Assembly: GCF_009913235.1 (NCBI RefSeq)
Contig: NZ_CP047897.1
Span: forward strand, 3,161,001-3,225,000
DNA: 64,000 bases
Origin: Nibribacter ruber
GTDB lineage: Bacteria; Bacteroidota; Bacteroidia; Cytophagales; Hymenobacteraceae
Reading direction: 5' to 3'
Shown: one piece after another, positions 54,265 through 61,845 of the stretch
Numbering within the stretch: the stretch's first letter is position 1
Layout of the letters: every line of letters begins with the position of its first letter
Notes under the pieces: generated by a model
The model's input: the letters and a program-made list of their open reading frames with translations, nothing else
What the model was told of the DNA's origin: nothing
The model's database searches: none
Translations under genes and position numbers: made by a program

Positions 54265-55086
54265 TTATTTGATGGAGATACGGTAAGGGATGGTGTATTT
54301 CACAGACACCTTACGACCGTTCTGCTCACCTGGATTCCATTTTGGCATGCTCTTCACAACGCGAACAGCTTCCTCATCCAATCCATAACCAAGCTTTTTC
54401 AGGATTTGCACATCAGATACTTCACCTGTTGGGCCTACCACAATAGAGAGTACTACGGTTCCTTCAACTCCTGCGCGCAAAGCGGCAGACGGAACGCGGT
54501 AGTTTTTCTGAAGGTATTTGTACATGGCTTCTTGTCCGCCAGGGAATTCAGGCATCTTTTCTACCGCTACATATACTTTGTTTTCAAAAACCTCTTCTAC
54601 CGGGCCGGTTCCTTCTTCAATACCCTCCAAGGTGGGCGGTGCATTAGGATCTCCCTTTACGGTTTCAGTACCAGCGTCAACTTCTTTCAGTTGCTCTACG
54701 TCCGGAATCTCTTCCTGGCGTACTTCTTCGTCACGTTTTACAACCGGAGGCGTGAACTTTACAGTTGAACGCACGGGCGGTGGCGGTGGCGGCGCATCTG
54801 GTGGTGGGGGCGGTGGCGGAACCACTTTCTCCACAGATGGTGGGGCCTCTAAGTCTACCACCGTAATCTTAGGTGGAGCTTTTACGGTCTCAGTATCACC
54901 AAAAAGCATTTTTCTAATCACCGGCGCACCTAGCGCTATCACAAACAGAATAATTGCAATGACAATGGCTCTGTTAATGTGAGAGTTGTAAATCTTACGA
55001 AGGCGGTATGCTCCATACTCTTTGTTACGGCCTTCAAAGACCATATCATCCAGTGTGGCGGTAGCTAAATATTTACTATTATCCAT
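54265..55086 (-). CDS. tonB: Energy transducer TonB
   Basis: 273 residues. One membrane helix (about 35-55), a Pro-rich periplasmic stretch (PPPPPPPDAPPPPPPV, about 92-107), then the C-terminal TonB domain (about 180-273: EKMPEFPGGQEAMYKYLQKNY, PKWNPGEQNGRKVSVKYTIP). It transmits the proton-motive force to outer-membrane receptors. Its first base overlaps the last base of the second exbD gene. Confidence 0.94.
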   Translation of the reverse strand: MDNSKYLATATLDDMVFEGRNKEYGAYRLRKIYNSHINRAIVIAIILFVIALGAPVIRKMLFGDTETVKAPPKITVVDLEAPPSVEKVVPPPPPPPDAPPPPPPVRSTVKFTPPVVKRDEEVRQEEIPDVEQLKEVDAGTETVKGDPNAPPTLEGIEEGTGPVEEVFENKVYVAVEKMPEFPGGQEAMYKYLQKNYRVPSAALRAGVEGTVVLSIVVGPTGEVSDVQILKKLGYGLDEEAVRVVKSMPKWNPGEQNGRKVSVKYTIPYRISIK

Positions 55087-55607
55087 TATCTACCTCCTTT
55101 TTCTGTAAGTAAAGTGGCGTCTGCGTTGTCCATAGGCACAATTGCATACTTCTTGGTATTGGTGATGGTCATCTCATCCAAGACATCCACCACGTTCTTA
55201 TACGTAGAAGTTTCATCTGGCTTAATTAGAACTACCAGGTCTTTGTTGCCCTGCGTTGATTCTAATACTGCCTTACGGATTCCGTTTTTAGACCAATCTG
55301 ATTCTATCAGGTCTACTTTTGCCGAGCCATCATTCAAGCCTTTGTAGTAGAAAACCTTATCATTATCACCCAAAAGGATGGTGAATGCATTAGAGGCTTT
55401 TAACTGAAGCTGCTCATCAGGATTTTTAGGCTTAACCGGCATGTTGATCTCCATCGTCTGCGGCTTCGCAAGCGTGGTGGTCATCACGAAGAACGTTAGC
55501 AAAAGAAAGCCCAAGTCCACCATTGGTGTCATGTCAATACGAGTTGACATTTTCTTGGCCCGTTTCTTACCGCCTTCGTCTCCGCCTTTCTGTTGTATTT
55601 CTGCCAT
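55086..55607 (-). CDS. exbD: ExbD/TolR biopolymer transport protein (second in the operon)
   Basis: 173 residues. The single membrane helix with its conserved Asp is in RIDMTPMVDLGFLLLTFFVM (about 23-42), followed by a periplasmic domain. It partners ExbB in the proton channel. 14 bases separate it from the first ExbD gene. Two ExbD proteins in tandem, differing in length and sequence, are usual in Bacteroidota. Confidence 0.93.
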   Translation of the reverse strand: MAEIQQKGGDEGGKKRAKKMSTRIDMTPMVDLGFLLLTFFVMTTTLAKPQTMEINMPVKPKNPDEQLQLKASNAFTILLGDNDKVFYYKGLNDGSAKVDLIESDWSKNGIRKAVLESTQGNKDLVVLIKPDETSTYKNVVDVLDEMTITNTKKYAIVPMDNADATLLTEKGGR

Positions 55608-55621
55608 GTCGTTAACTAAGG

Positions 55622-56224
55622 TTACAAGGTCGGTCTGGTTTCCATGTCGGTTACCAGGTTAAACCGGTTAATCTTTTTCTCTTGCAAGATCTCAATCACG
55701 CGTCCTACGGCTGGGTAGTCAGAAGAACCGTCACCCTTCACGGCTACAATAGCCTTGGGGTTAGAGTATCTGGTCTGCATGATCCAGTCGCCAAGTTCGT
55801 TTCTAAGAGAGTCTGTAGGGATGCCGGGCTGTCTTACCTTCTTCTGCTCCTCAGGAGTCATGTTCAGGAAAGATTTTAAGCTGGCAACTGGTACACCAAA
55901 ACTGGCACTTCTAGAGAATAACTCTTTCTCTTCTTCAGTAAAGGCAATACCGTACTTCTCTCCCATTTTGTCAATGAGTTTACGTCGGGTGGTGGTTCCG
56001 TCTACGTTAAAAAACACACGTCCTTCTTTCCCAACAGAGATGGTGATCAAGTTGGCGTCTGGAAGTTTGATTTCAGATACGGATGACGGGGTGTCCACTA
56101 CCAGCACTTCTTCTGGTGCGAACTTCGAAATAAGCATGAAGAACGTTACCAGAAGGAATGCCAAGTCCACCATGGGCGTCATGTCCAGGGATGGAGAGGT
56201 TCTATGTACTTTTACTTTAGGCAT
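55622..56224 (-). CDS. exbD: ExbD/TolR biopolymer transport protein (first in the operon)
   Basis: 200 residues, the ExbD paralogue nearer to exbB. The helix SLDMTPMVDLAFLLVTFFML (about 12-31) carries the proton-path Asp. The periplasmic part has two longer insertions than the other copy. It is 28 bases downstream of exbB. Confidence 0.93.
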   Translation of the reverse strand: MPKVKVHRTSPSLDMTPMVDLAFLLVTFFMLISKFAPEEVLVVDTPSSVSEIKLPDANLITISVGKEGRVFFNVDGTTTRRKLIDKMGEKYGIAFTEEEKELFSRSASFGVPVASLKSFLNMTPEEQKKVRQPGIPTDSLRNELGDWIMQTRYSNPKAIVAVKGDGSSDYPAVGRVIEILQEKKINRFNLVTDMETRPTL

Positions 56225-56252
56225 TTTTTCCTTCTATTAACTTAAAAGCTAA

Positions 56253-57110
56253 TTACGCTCTTGTTTCACCGTGCTGAGCGGCATAGGTCTGAATGATGCT
56301 GAAAGAAGCCTCATCAATGCTGTACGTCAACTCATCAATTTTGCTGGTGAAGTAGTTGTAGGCAACGATAGCGATGGTAGAACCAGTAATACCAAGAGCC
56401 GTGTTGATCAAGGCCTCAGAGATACCGTTTGCCAGCTGTGTTGCATCTGGGGCTCCACCTGCCGTTGCAAGGGCCGCGAACGCTTTAATCATACCCAATA
56501 CTGTACCAATCAAACCTACCAGAGTAGAGATAGAGGCGATAGTAGAGATGATTACCAGGTTTTTCTCCAGCATTGGCAACTCAAGAGCAGTAGTCTCTTC
56601 AATTTCCTTCTGGATAGCCAAGATACGCTGATCCTTGGTCATGGAAGTGTCTGTGTGCATCTCTTGGTACTTCAAAAGACCGGCTTTCACCACGTTGGCT
56701 ACAGAACCTTTCTGCTGATCGCAAAGGGCAATGGCACCGTTGATGTCATTCACGTTCAATTTCTGACGTACGCTGCGTACAAATTGCTCAAGACCTTTAG
56801 AACCTTTTGCTTTAGAGATTGTCAAGAAACGCTCAATAGCAAACGCAACCACTAGAATAACGATTGAGATCAGGATAGGAACGATGAAACCACCTTTGTA
56901 AACCTGGCCTAAGTAATTACCTGGCAGTGGGTGATTGGCATTGTCTCCGCCTTCAAAGTTAGCAGGGTTACCAAGAATGAACATATAAATCAAGATAGCA
57001 GCGATAATTGCAACTGGAATCACGATGCTGGCGAACATTGAGCCTGCTTTGCCGTCTTTTTTCTGTACTGGAGTTGGTTTTGCAGTTGCAGGTGCACTCT
57101 TTTTTTCCAT
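56253..57110 (-). CDS. exbB: MotA/TolQ/ExbB proton channel family protein
   Basis: 285 residues. After a basic N-terminus come a membrane helix (about 27-45), a second one (about 75-92), a cytoplasmic loop, and the last two helices with STIASISTLVGLIGTVLGMIKAF and GISEALINTALGITGSTIAIVAYNYF. It drives TonB with ExbD. It heads the operon; a long leader (about 180 bases) lies between the candidate promoter and the start. Confidence 0.93.
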   Translation of the reverse strand: MEKKSAPATAKPTPVQKKDGKAGSMFASIVIPVAIIAAILIYMFILGNPANFEGGDNANHPLPGNYLGQVYKGGFIVPILISIVILVVAFAIERFLTISKAKGSKGLEQFVRSVRQKLNVNDINGAIALCDQQKGSVANVVKAGLLKYQEMHTDTSMTKDQRILAIQKEIEETTALELPMLEKNLVIISTIASISTLVGLIGTVLGMIKAFAALATAGGAPDATQLANGISEALINTALGITGSTIAIVAYNYFTSKIDELTYSIDEASFSIIQTYAAQHGETRA

Positions 57111-57290
57111 TGTGTCTAAGAATTTAGGTTTAGTTGTTTTGTGTTACTCTGTGAGTTTTGTTTAAAAATTTGTTGTTACTGAAAACGCTCATGAACGCTA
57201 TTGCCGTTTGTTTGTTTCGCTTGACCGAAACATTAGTCACCACATCATGAGCAACATAAATACAAGCCTAGGGATTTTAATGCAAATAAT

Positions 57291-57298
57291 CAAATATA
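57291..57298 (-). promoter_or_regulatory. -7 box of the exbB operon
   Basis: On the minus strand TATATTTG (57298 to 57291) matches TAnnTTTG. No clear -33 TTG. It implies a 5' leader of roughly 170-180 bases. Confidence 0.45.
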
Positions 57299-57363
57299 GT
57301 AGTAAAAAACATTAGTTCTTTACCGGTATACTCTAAGATTATTGCAATTGGGTTTTGTGAAAG

Positions 57364-58176
57364 TTAGAGATGCTTGGCCTGGTTCCAGTAAACTTCCATC
57401 TGTTCAAGGCTGAGCTCATGAATCTTCTTCCCTTCCTGCCGGGCACCTGCCTCAATATGCTGAAAACGTTTTATAAACTTTAGGTTTGTCTTCTCCAGTG
57501 CCTCTTCTGGGTTTAGGTCTAGAAAGCGGGCATAGTTGATCAAAGAAAATAAAACGTCTCCTAACTCATCTGTGGCTTTAGACGCCTGGTCTGCTGTAAA
57601 GGAAGGGGATTCCACCTCGGCCTTGAACTCAGCCAGTTCCTCCTCTACCTTTTCCCAAACCTGACTGGGCGTATCCCAGTCAAAACCAACCCCGCGGGCC
57701 TTCTCCTGTATGCGCATGGCTTTCACCAGTGACGGCAACGAGGAAGGAACGCCGGCTAAAACTGATTTATTGCCTTCCTTTAGCTTAAGGGTCTCCCAGT
57801 TCTTTTTCACCTGCTCTTCTGTGGTGGCCTCTGTGTCTCCGTAAATATGCGGGTGCCTGAACACCAGTTTGTCACACTGCGCGTGCAATACCTGGGCCAG
57901 GTCAAAGGCTCCTTTCTCAGAGGCAATCTTGGCGTAAAAGACCAAGTGCAGCATCACATCACCCAGTTCCTTCTTAATCTCAGGCAGGTCTTCTTTTAAG
58001 ATGGCGTCTGAGAGTTCATAAGTCTCTTCAATGGTGAGGTGGCGCAAAGACTCCATGGTCTGCTTCTGGTCCCAGGGACATTTCTCCCGCAGGTCATCTA
58101 AGATGTCCAACAGCCTGTTAAAAGCATCAAGCTGTGCCTGGCGGGCGGCAGTTACTGGTCTCAGCTGGTTTTCCAT
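57364..58176 (-). CDS. mazG: Nucleoside triphosphate pyrophosphohydrolase MazG
   Basis: 270 residues with two MazG domains. LREKCPWDQKQTMESLRHLTIEETYEL is the first (about 29-55, Glu-rich metal site EETYEL), and KATDELGDVLFSLINYARF is in the second (about 200-218). It hydrolyses non-canonical nucleoside triphosphates. It is a single gene, running toward exbB. Confidence 0.92.
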   Translation of the reverse strand: MENQLRPVTAARQAQLDAFNRLLDILDDLREKCPWDQKQTMESLRHLTIEETYELSDAILKEDLPEIKKELGDVMLHLVFYAKIASEKGAFDLAQVLHAQCDKLVFRHPHIYGDTEATTEEQVKKNWETLKLKEGNKSVLAGVPSSLPSLVKAMRIQEKARGVGFDWDTPSQVWEKVEEELAEFKAEVESPSFTADQASKATDELGDVLFSLINYARFLDLNPEEALEKTNLKFIKRFQHIEAGARQEGKKIHELSLEQMEVYWNQAKHL

Positions 58177-58470
58177 GGCCTAAAGATACATACTAAGTCA
58201 ATTGTTTAACCAAGGACGGCGGCTATAATCTTTTCTAGTAACAATATTTTAACACAACCTAGCGTCTCTTAGACACAGGTGGCAAGGGAGCGTTAGCTGG
58301 AGTCCAGCCGGGCTGTGGGATGATGGGATGTTTTCATACGTAAAACGGTTAGTGGAACTACTTTTGCCTATAAGATGCAGCCGCTGGTCAGTTTCCATAA
58401 AAAGATTTTTAATTTTTTTTCAGCCTTGGCCACGCAAGATAACTGGCATGTGAAAAATTGCGGTGAATAC
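58177..58470. other. Gene-poor region upstream of glmM, first part
   Basis: No supported gene. Contains a -7-like TACTTTTG at 58359-58366. A 74-codon frame from 58375 reads through palindrome copy 24 and ends at 58599 in unrecognisable sequence; I treat it as a chance frame. I see nothing else here. Confidence 0.5.
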
Positions 58471-58510
58471 CCGTTTTTAGGCACTTTTCTGGGAAACAGG
58501 CCAAAAACGG
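58471..58510. repeat. Palindromic repeat copy 24
   Basis: CCG / CGG flanked copy with centre TGG and a diverged left arm (AGGCACTTTTC). Confidence 0.93.
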
Positions 58511-58666
58511 TCAGCTTTATTCTCCTGAAAAAAATTGATTTAAGGATAAGAGGCTTGAACCATTGGCAAGGGGCTGCGGTATGGTTTAACGGGAGTTGAG
58601 GCCATTGCGGGGCGAAGGTAGCAGCCCCGTAGCAGAGGTTATATTCTTAAGTAAAGAGGACTGATG

Positions 58667-58688
58667 GACGGCGAGGCCGTCAATTTTT
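58667..58688 (+). terminator. Small terminator-like hairpin upstream of glmM
   Basis: GACGGC-GAG-GCCGTC followed by AATTTTT. It could end an upstream transcript; no gene is supported there. Confidence 0.4.
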
Positions 58689-58710
58689 CAAATATTAGGC
58701 AAGGTTTTGC

Positions 58711-58718
58711 TACTTTTG
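58711..58718 (+). promoter_or_regulatory. -7 box of glmM
   Basis: TACTTTTG matches TAnnTTTG, 21 bases before the GTG start at 58740. Confidence 0.55.
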
Positions 58719-58739
58719 TGGGATAAAATTGAAGAACAC

Positions 58740-60125
58740 GTGGCATTAATAAAATCTATTTCAGGAATAAGAGGTACCATTGGCGGAGAAGTAGGCGAGG
58801 CCCTTACACCATTAGACGTAGTGAAATTTGCGGCCGCTTTTGGCACGTGGGTACTACAGACCACCAATAACAACAACATTGTCATAGGCCGCGATGCCCG
58901 TCTCTCCGGAGACATGGTCAACCGGCTGGTAGTGGCTACCTTGCAGGGCTTGGGCATCAATGTCATTGACCTGGGCTTGTCTACCACGCCAACCGTAGAA
59001 ATGGCCGTGCCTGCTAAAAAAGCAGGTGGCGGCATCATCTTAACAGCCAGCCACAACCCCAAGCAGTGGAACGCGCTCAAGCTTTTGAACCAGCACGGCG
59101 AATTCATCGATGACCAGGAAGGAAAACTGGTGTTGGAGCTAGCAGAGAAAGAGTCGTTTCAATTTGCCGAGGTGACCAAGCTGGGCAAGTACACCCAGAG
59201 TGACAAATTCCTTAAAAAGCACATCAAGGCCATCACTGATCTGCCCTTGGTAGACGTAGAGGCCATCAAAGCCGCTAACTTTAAAGTGGTGGTAGACGCA
59301 GTGAACTCCTGCGGAGGCTTTGCCGTGCCAATGCTCTTAGAGGCCTTGGGCGTGACCCAGATAGAGAAACTGTACTGCGATCCAGACGGCAATTTCCCGC
59401 ACAACCCAGAGCCTCTGCCAGAGAACCTAGGCGAAATCTCCCGCATGATGGAGAAGGGCAAGTTTGACTTGGGCATAGTAGTAGATCCAGACGTAGACCG
59501 TTTGGCCTTGGTAAACGAGGATGGCAGCATGTTCGGTGAAGAGTATACCCTGGTAGCCGTGTCTGACTATGTGTTGCAAAACACGCCTGGCAATACCGTG
59601 TCTAACCTGTCTTCTACCCGCGCCCTGCGTGACGTGACGGAGAAAGCCGGCGGTACCTACTTTGCCTCTGCCGTGGGCGAGGTGAACGTAGTGAATATGA
59701 TGAAAGCCCAGAACGCGGTTATTGGTGGCGAAGGCAACGGAGGCATCATTTACCCAGAACTGCACTACGGCCGTGACGCCTTGGTGGGCATTGCCTTGTT
59801 TTTGACGCATTTGGCTAAGTCTGGCTTGAGCATCTCTAGACTAAGAGCTAAGTATCCTAACTATTATATCTCCAAAAACAAGATTGAGTTAACGCCAGAC
59901 ATTGACGTAGACGCGGTGTTGGCCAAAGTGCAGAAGCAGTACGCCAAGCAACCCATCAACACCATTGACGGCGTTAAGATTGAGTTTGACAAAGAGTGGG
60001 TGCACCTGCGCAAGTCCAACACAGAGCCCATCATCAGAATCTACGCCGAGTCTGACTCGCTTTCCACGGCAGACCATCTTGCCAACAAAATCATTGGTGA
60101 CATCAAAGAAATCATCTCTGAATAA
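58740..60125 (+). CDS. glmM: Phosphoglucosamine mutase
   Basis: 461 residues from GTG 58740 (reading ALIKSISGIRGTIGG, the usual family start). A start at 58707 would lie inside the promoter. The phosphoserine loop is TASHNPKQW (S104), the metal loop VDPDVDRLAL and the sugar-binding loop GEGNGG, with C-terminal phosphate binding RKSNTEPIIRIY. It converts glucosamine-6-phosphate to glucosamine-1-phosphate for UDP-GlcNAc. A phosphoglucomutase/phosphomannomutase activity cannot be excluded. Confidence 0.87.
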   Translation: MALIKSISGIRGTIGGEVGEALTPLDVVKFAAAFGTWVLQTTNNNNIVIGRDARLSGDMVNRLVVATLQGLGINVIDLGLSTTPTVEMAVPAKKAGGGIILTASHNPKQWNALKLLNQHGEFIDDQEGKLVLELAEKESFQFAEVTKLGKYTQSDKFLKKHIKAITDLPLVDVEAIKAANFKVVVDAVNSCGGFAVPMLLEALGVTQIEKLYCDPDGNFPHNPEPLPENLGEISRMMEKGKFDLGIVVDPDVDRLALVNEDGSMFGEEYTLVAVSDYVLQNTPGNTVSNLSSTRALRDVTEKAGGTYFASAVGEVNVVNMMKAQNAVIGGEGNGGIIYPELHYGRDALVGIALFLTHLAKSGLSISRLRAKYPNYYISKNKIELTPDIDVDAVLAKVQKQYAKQPINTIDGVKIEFDKEWVHLRKSNTEPIIRIYAESDSLSTADHLANKIIGDIKEIISE

Positions 60126-60134
60126 ATACTAAGC

Positions 60135-60176
60135 AAAGGGCCGCATTGGTTGGAAAGAACTATTGCGGCCTTTTTT
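60135..60176 (+). terminator. Terminator of glmM
   Basis: GGCCGCA / TGCGGCC stem with a wide loop followed by a six-T run. Confidence 0.8.
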
Positions 60177-60259
60177 CCATTACACCCTATATCTTGCATT
60201 TGTATGCACCCTTCTACTTGTTTCACCTGTTGCTGTTGCCTTAATTAAGACCTATCACC

Positions 60260-61402
60260 ATGCGAGTTTACCTGGACAATGCGGCTACCACGCCCTTAGA
60301 CAAAGAAGTTTTTGACACCATGGCTCCCTTCATGCTGGAGCATTACGGAAATCCTTCCTCCATTCACTCGCACGGCAGGCAGGTGCGCGCCGCCATTGAA
60401 GGCGCCCGCAAAACAGTAGCCGGTTTGCTCAACACGTCGCCCGCAGAGATTTTCTTCACGTCTGGCGGAACCGAGGCAGACAACGCGGCCATTATCTGCA
60501 CCATTCGCAGTTTGGGTATTCAGCATGCCATCACGTCTCCTTTAGAGCACCATGCGGTGTTGCACTCCTTTGAGTCTCTGGAGAAGCGCGGCGAAGTACA
60601 GGTGACCATGCTGCGCGTAGATGAGAAAGGCACCCTGGACCTGGCCCATCTGGAAGAGATTCTTGCCAGCCAGCCCCGCACCTTTGTCTCTGTCATGCAC
60701 GCCAACAATGAAATAGGGAACCTGAATGACATCCAGACCATTGCCGACATCTGCAAGAAGTATGACGCCGTGCTGCACTCAGACACGGTGCAGACCATGG
60801 GCCACTACCAGCATGACGTCCAAACTCTAGGATTAAACTTTCTGGTAGGCTCAGCGCATAAGTTCCACGGGCCAAAAGGCGTAGGCTTCATTTATGTAGA
60901 CTCGGCTATTAAAATCCATCCCTTGATCCAGGGTGGGTCACAGGAGCGCAACATGCGCGGCGGTACAGAGAACGTGTACGGCATCATTGGCCTGGCCAAG
61001 GCCCTGGAGATCGCCTATAGAGACATGGACGAGCATCACCGCCACATCCAGAGCTTAAAAGACCGCATGATTTCTAAACTGCGCGAGCAGATAGAGGACG
61101 TGCAGTTCAACGGCCTTTCTGCAGAAGCTGACAAGAGCTTGTACACCGTTCTGAATGTTAGCCTGCCAGCCTCAGAGATGAACGAGATGCTGCTGTTCAA
61201 CCTGGACATCAACAAAATCTCTGCCTCGGGCGGAAGCGCCTGCACCAGCGGCGTAGACCTGGGTTCACACGTGCTTCGCGGCATGAACGCAGACATGAAC
61301 CGTGGTAACGTGCGCTTCTCGTTCAGCAAATACAACACTGCAGAAGAGATTGACTACACCGTGGCCACGCTGGCCAAACTCTATCAGAAGGAAACGGTGT
61401 AA
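60260..61402 (+). CDS. Cysteine desulfurase family protein (NifS/IscS-like)
   Basis: 380 residues, class V aminotransferase fold. DNAATTPLDKEV at the start, PLP lysine K201 in SAHKFHGPKG, and the sulfur-carrying cysteine C328 in SGGSACTSG. It takes sulfur from cysteine for iron-sulfur clusters or tRNA thiolation. No IscU or SufBCD genes are next to it. It sits between its own terminator and the glmM terminator. Confidence 0.88.
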   Translation: MRVYLDNAATTPLDKEVFDTMAPFMLEHYGNPSSIHSHGRQVRAAIEGARKTVAGLLNTSPAEIFFTSGGTEADNAAIICTIRSLGIQHAITSPLEHHAVLHSFESLEKRGEVQVTMLRVDEKGTLDLAHLEEILASQPRTFVSVMHANNEIGNLNDIQTIADICKKYDAVLHSDTVQTMGHYQHDVQTLGLNFLVGSAHKFHGPKGVGFIYVDSAIKIHPLIQGGSQERNMRGGTENVYGIIGLAKALEIAYRDMDEHHRHIQSLKDRMISKLREQIEDVQFNGLSAEADKSLYTVLNVSLPASEMNEMLLFNLDINKISASGGSACTSGVDLGSHVLRGMNADMNRGNVRFSFSKYNTAEEIDYTVATLAKLYQKETV

Positions 61403-61422
61403 ACCAAGACCCAAATATCCTC

Positions 61423-61457
61423 AAAAGCCCCACCTCAAACGTGGGGCTTTTCGTTTT
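61423..61457 (+). terminator. Terminator fused to palindrome copy 25
   Basis: AAAAGCCCCAC / GTGGGGCTTTT stem with a seven-base loop; the T-run continues into CGTTTTT, the left arm of the palindrome. Confidence 0.9.
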
Positions 61458-61489
61458 TAGGCTATTTTCGCCAAAACAAGCCAAAAACG
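61452..61489. repeat. Palindromic repeat copy 25
   Basis: Copy with centre GCC, fused on its left side to the terminator of the cysteine desulfurase gene. Confidence 0.93.
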
Positions 61490-61845
61490 ATCTACAACGC
61501 CCCAGGATGCTTTTGATAAGAAAAGAACAATTTTAAGCGTTAGAATAATGGCCTTTTCTTGCGTTGTGCTTGTAAAAATGCAACCTTACCATAAGTGCGG
61601 GTTGTTGTGTTTCTATACCCGTTTACTACCTTGTATATCAAAGACGTCAGTCTAAAGGCCGTGTGAAGGCAGGCCAACTTTCACGGCAGACCGCCGTACA
61701 ACAAAGGTTTTGTGGAAGACTTATGCCGCCAGCAGCGCATAGTATCTGCCTATACAAGAAACAACCGGTACATTTATTAAATGTTTTTCCAGCCTGCTGA
61801 TTTTTTTAAACAGTCGGCTTTGGCTTTACTTGAACCACCACTAGC
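61490..61845. other. Intergenic region upstream of the histidine kinase
   Basis: A 356-base gap with no gene that I can support. It has no clear TAnnTTTG box close to the kinase start. The last 60 bases are T-rich. No repeat of the families described above is present. Confidence 0.5.

Noticed and set aside
58375-58599. 74-codon frame after a TACTTTTG box
   Set aside because: It runs through a palindrome copy and has no recognisable protein features; the box may be chance.
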